This document shows positions 63,844-64,000 of a stretch of 64,000 nt of DNA, piece by piece. Below the pieces are notes generated by a model, which made no database searches, had not been told where the DNA came from, and saw only the letters and a program-made list of their open reading frames with translations. The DNA is from Aestuariispira ectoiniformans (GTDB taxonomy: Bacteria > Pseudomonadota > Alphaproteobacteria > UBA8366 > Aestuariispiraceae): NCBI RefSeq assembly GCF_025136295.1, contig NZ_CP062788.1, forward strand, positions 992,001 to 1,056,000, given 5' to 3'. The position numbers and the translations under genes were made by a program. Every line of letters starts with the position of its first letter. Positions within the stretch are counted from its first letter, which is position 1.

Positions 63844-63942
63844 TACACGTCCTTGTTTTAACCGGGTAGGCTGCGACCGGGGTCCGTTGATCCGGACCAG
63901 TGACGGGGGCTATATCAGCTTTTTCTGGGAAAGGAAAGTTTT

Positions 63943-64000
63943 CTATCGGATTGCCGGTCGATCGACATATTGAGCGATAATCCGGTCAAAGCTGCCGTCT
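63943..64000 (-). CDS. Possible 3' end of an upstream gene (partial)
   Basis: The minus strand from the window edge is open for 18 codons and ends at a TAG at 63943-63945. The peptide DGSFDRIIAQYVDRPAIR resembles the tail of periplasmic solute-binding proteins, where such a helix is common. The evidence is only this short tail and its position about 100 bases upstream of queC on the same strand. Confidence 0.4.
   Translation of the reverse strand, partial: DGSFDRIIAQYVDRPAIR

Noticed and set aside
63844-63942. preQ1 riboswitch upstream of queC
   Set aside because: Only a simple hairpin (63881-63898) is present; the conserved preQ1-I or preQ1-II core was not found.

Overview
The window reads as an ordinary chromosomal stretch of a Gram-negative, aerobic, probably marine or soil alphaproteobacterium of Rhodospirillales type. 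This placement is inference from gene content: a complete petABC (cytochrome bc1) operon, oxygen-dependent HemF, an O-antigen ligase, a PAS_5-type sensor protein, a DUF4170 protein, TRAP and polyamine-type transporters, single-module QueF and moderately GC-rich coding sequence. Nothing in the sequence fixes the genus. I saw no phage, plasmid, IS transposase, CRISPR array, tRNA or rRNA.

Layout. 1-1320: end of a TRAP transporter locus (large permease tail, Tat-exported binding protein, terminator). 1329-6296: small-molecule stress genes (zinc alcohol dehydrogenase, AraC/GyrI regulator, tautomerase, NTF2-like protein, glutathione transferase, divergent HxlR regulator, patatin lipase). 6303-8993: RecQ helicase and a PAS protein. 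9247-14172: the stationary-phase operon prkA-yeaH-spoVR with a hairpin-rich leader. 14401-21321: a 1717-residue hybrid histidine kinase, an exported Cys-rich repeat protein, and a conserved unknown. 21343-22683: a soluble globin-coupled chemoreceptor that lacks the heme-ligating His. 22859-24859: leuA with a 17-codon leader peptide holding two runs of three CTA leucine codons and mutually exclusive RNA pairings. 24921-26204: a LysR gene with a large internal deletion and a class I amidotransferase.

26314-29193: a cobalamin riboswitch directly upstream of glycine-betaine monooxygenase (gbcA), followed by gbcB. I consider this the most interesting arrangement in the window. 29242-31060: REP-like pair, LysR regulator and divergent azoreductase. 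31057-34321: thrC, M16 peptidase and GNAT genes in one overlapping operon. 34371-34672: a non-coding, three-armed nested inverted-repeat element. 34687-39948: MscS channel, M32 carboxypeptidase, O-antigen ligase, hemF and trmL. 40174-42983: petABC with terminator. 43105-53441: methyltransferase, unknowns, PhoX phosphatase, AraC/GyrI regulators with a stand-alone GyrI paralogue, UbiD-family decarboxylase, EamA exporter and AraC regulator. 53524-57701: a polyamine-type ABC transporter. 57709-61392: RNase HII, CPA2 antiporter, cupin and PA0069-type radical SAM protein. 61532-63843: queF and queCDE for 7-deazaguanine (queuosine precursor) synthesis.

Genes are densely packed. Many start/stop pairs overlap by 1 to 13 bases, convergent genes share hairpin terminators, and regulators usually lie divergent from their likely targets. 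Function calls rest on motif and family recognition by eye; no database search was run. Start sites were chosen from Shine-Dalgarno spacing and usual family N-termini.
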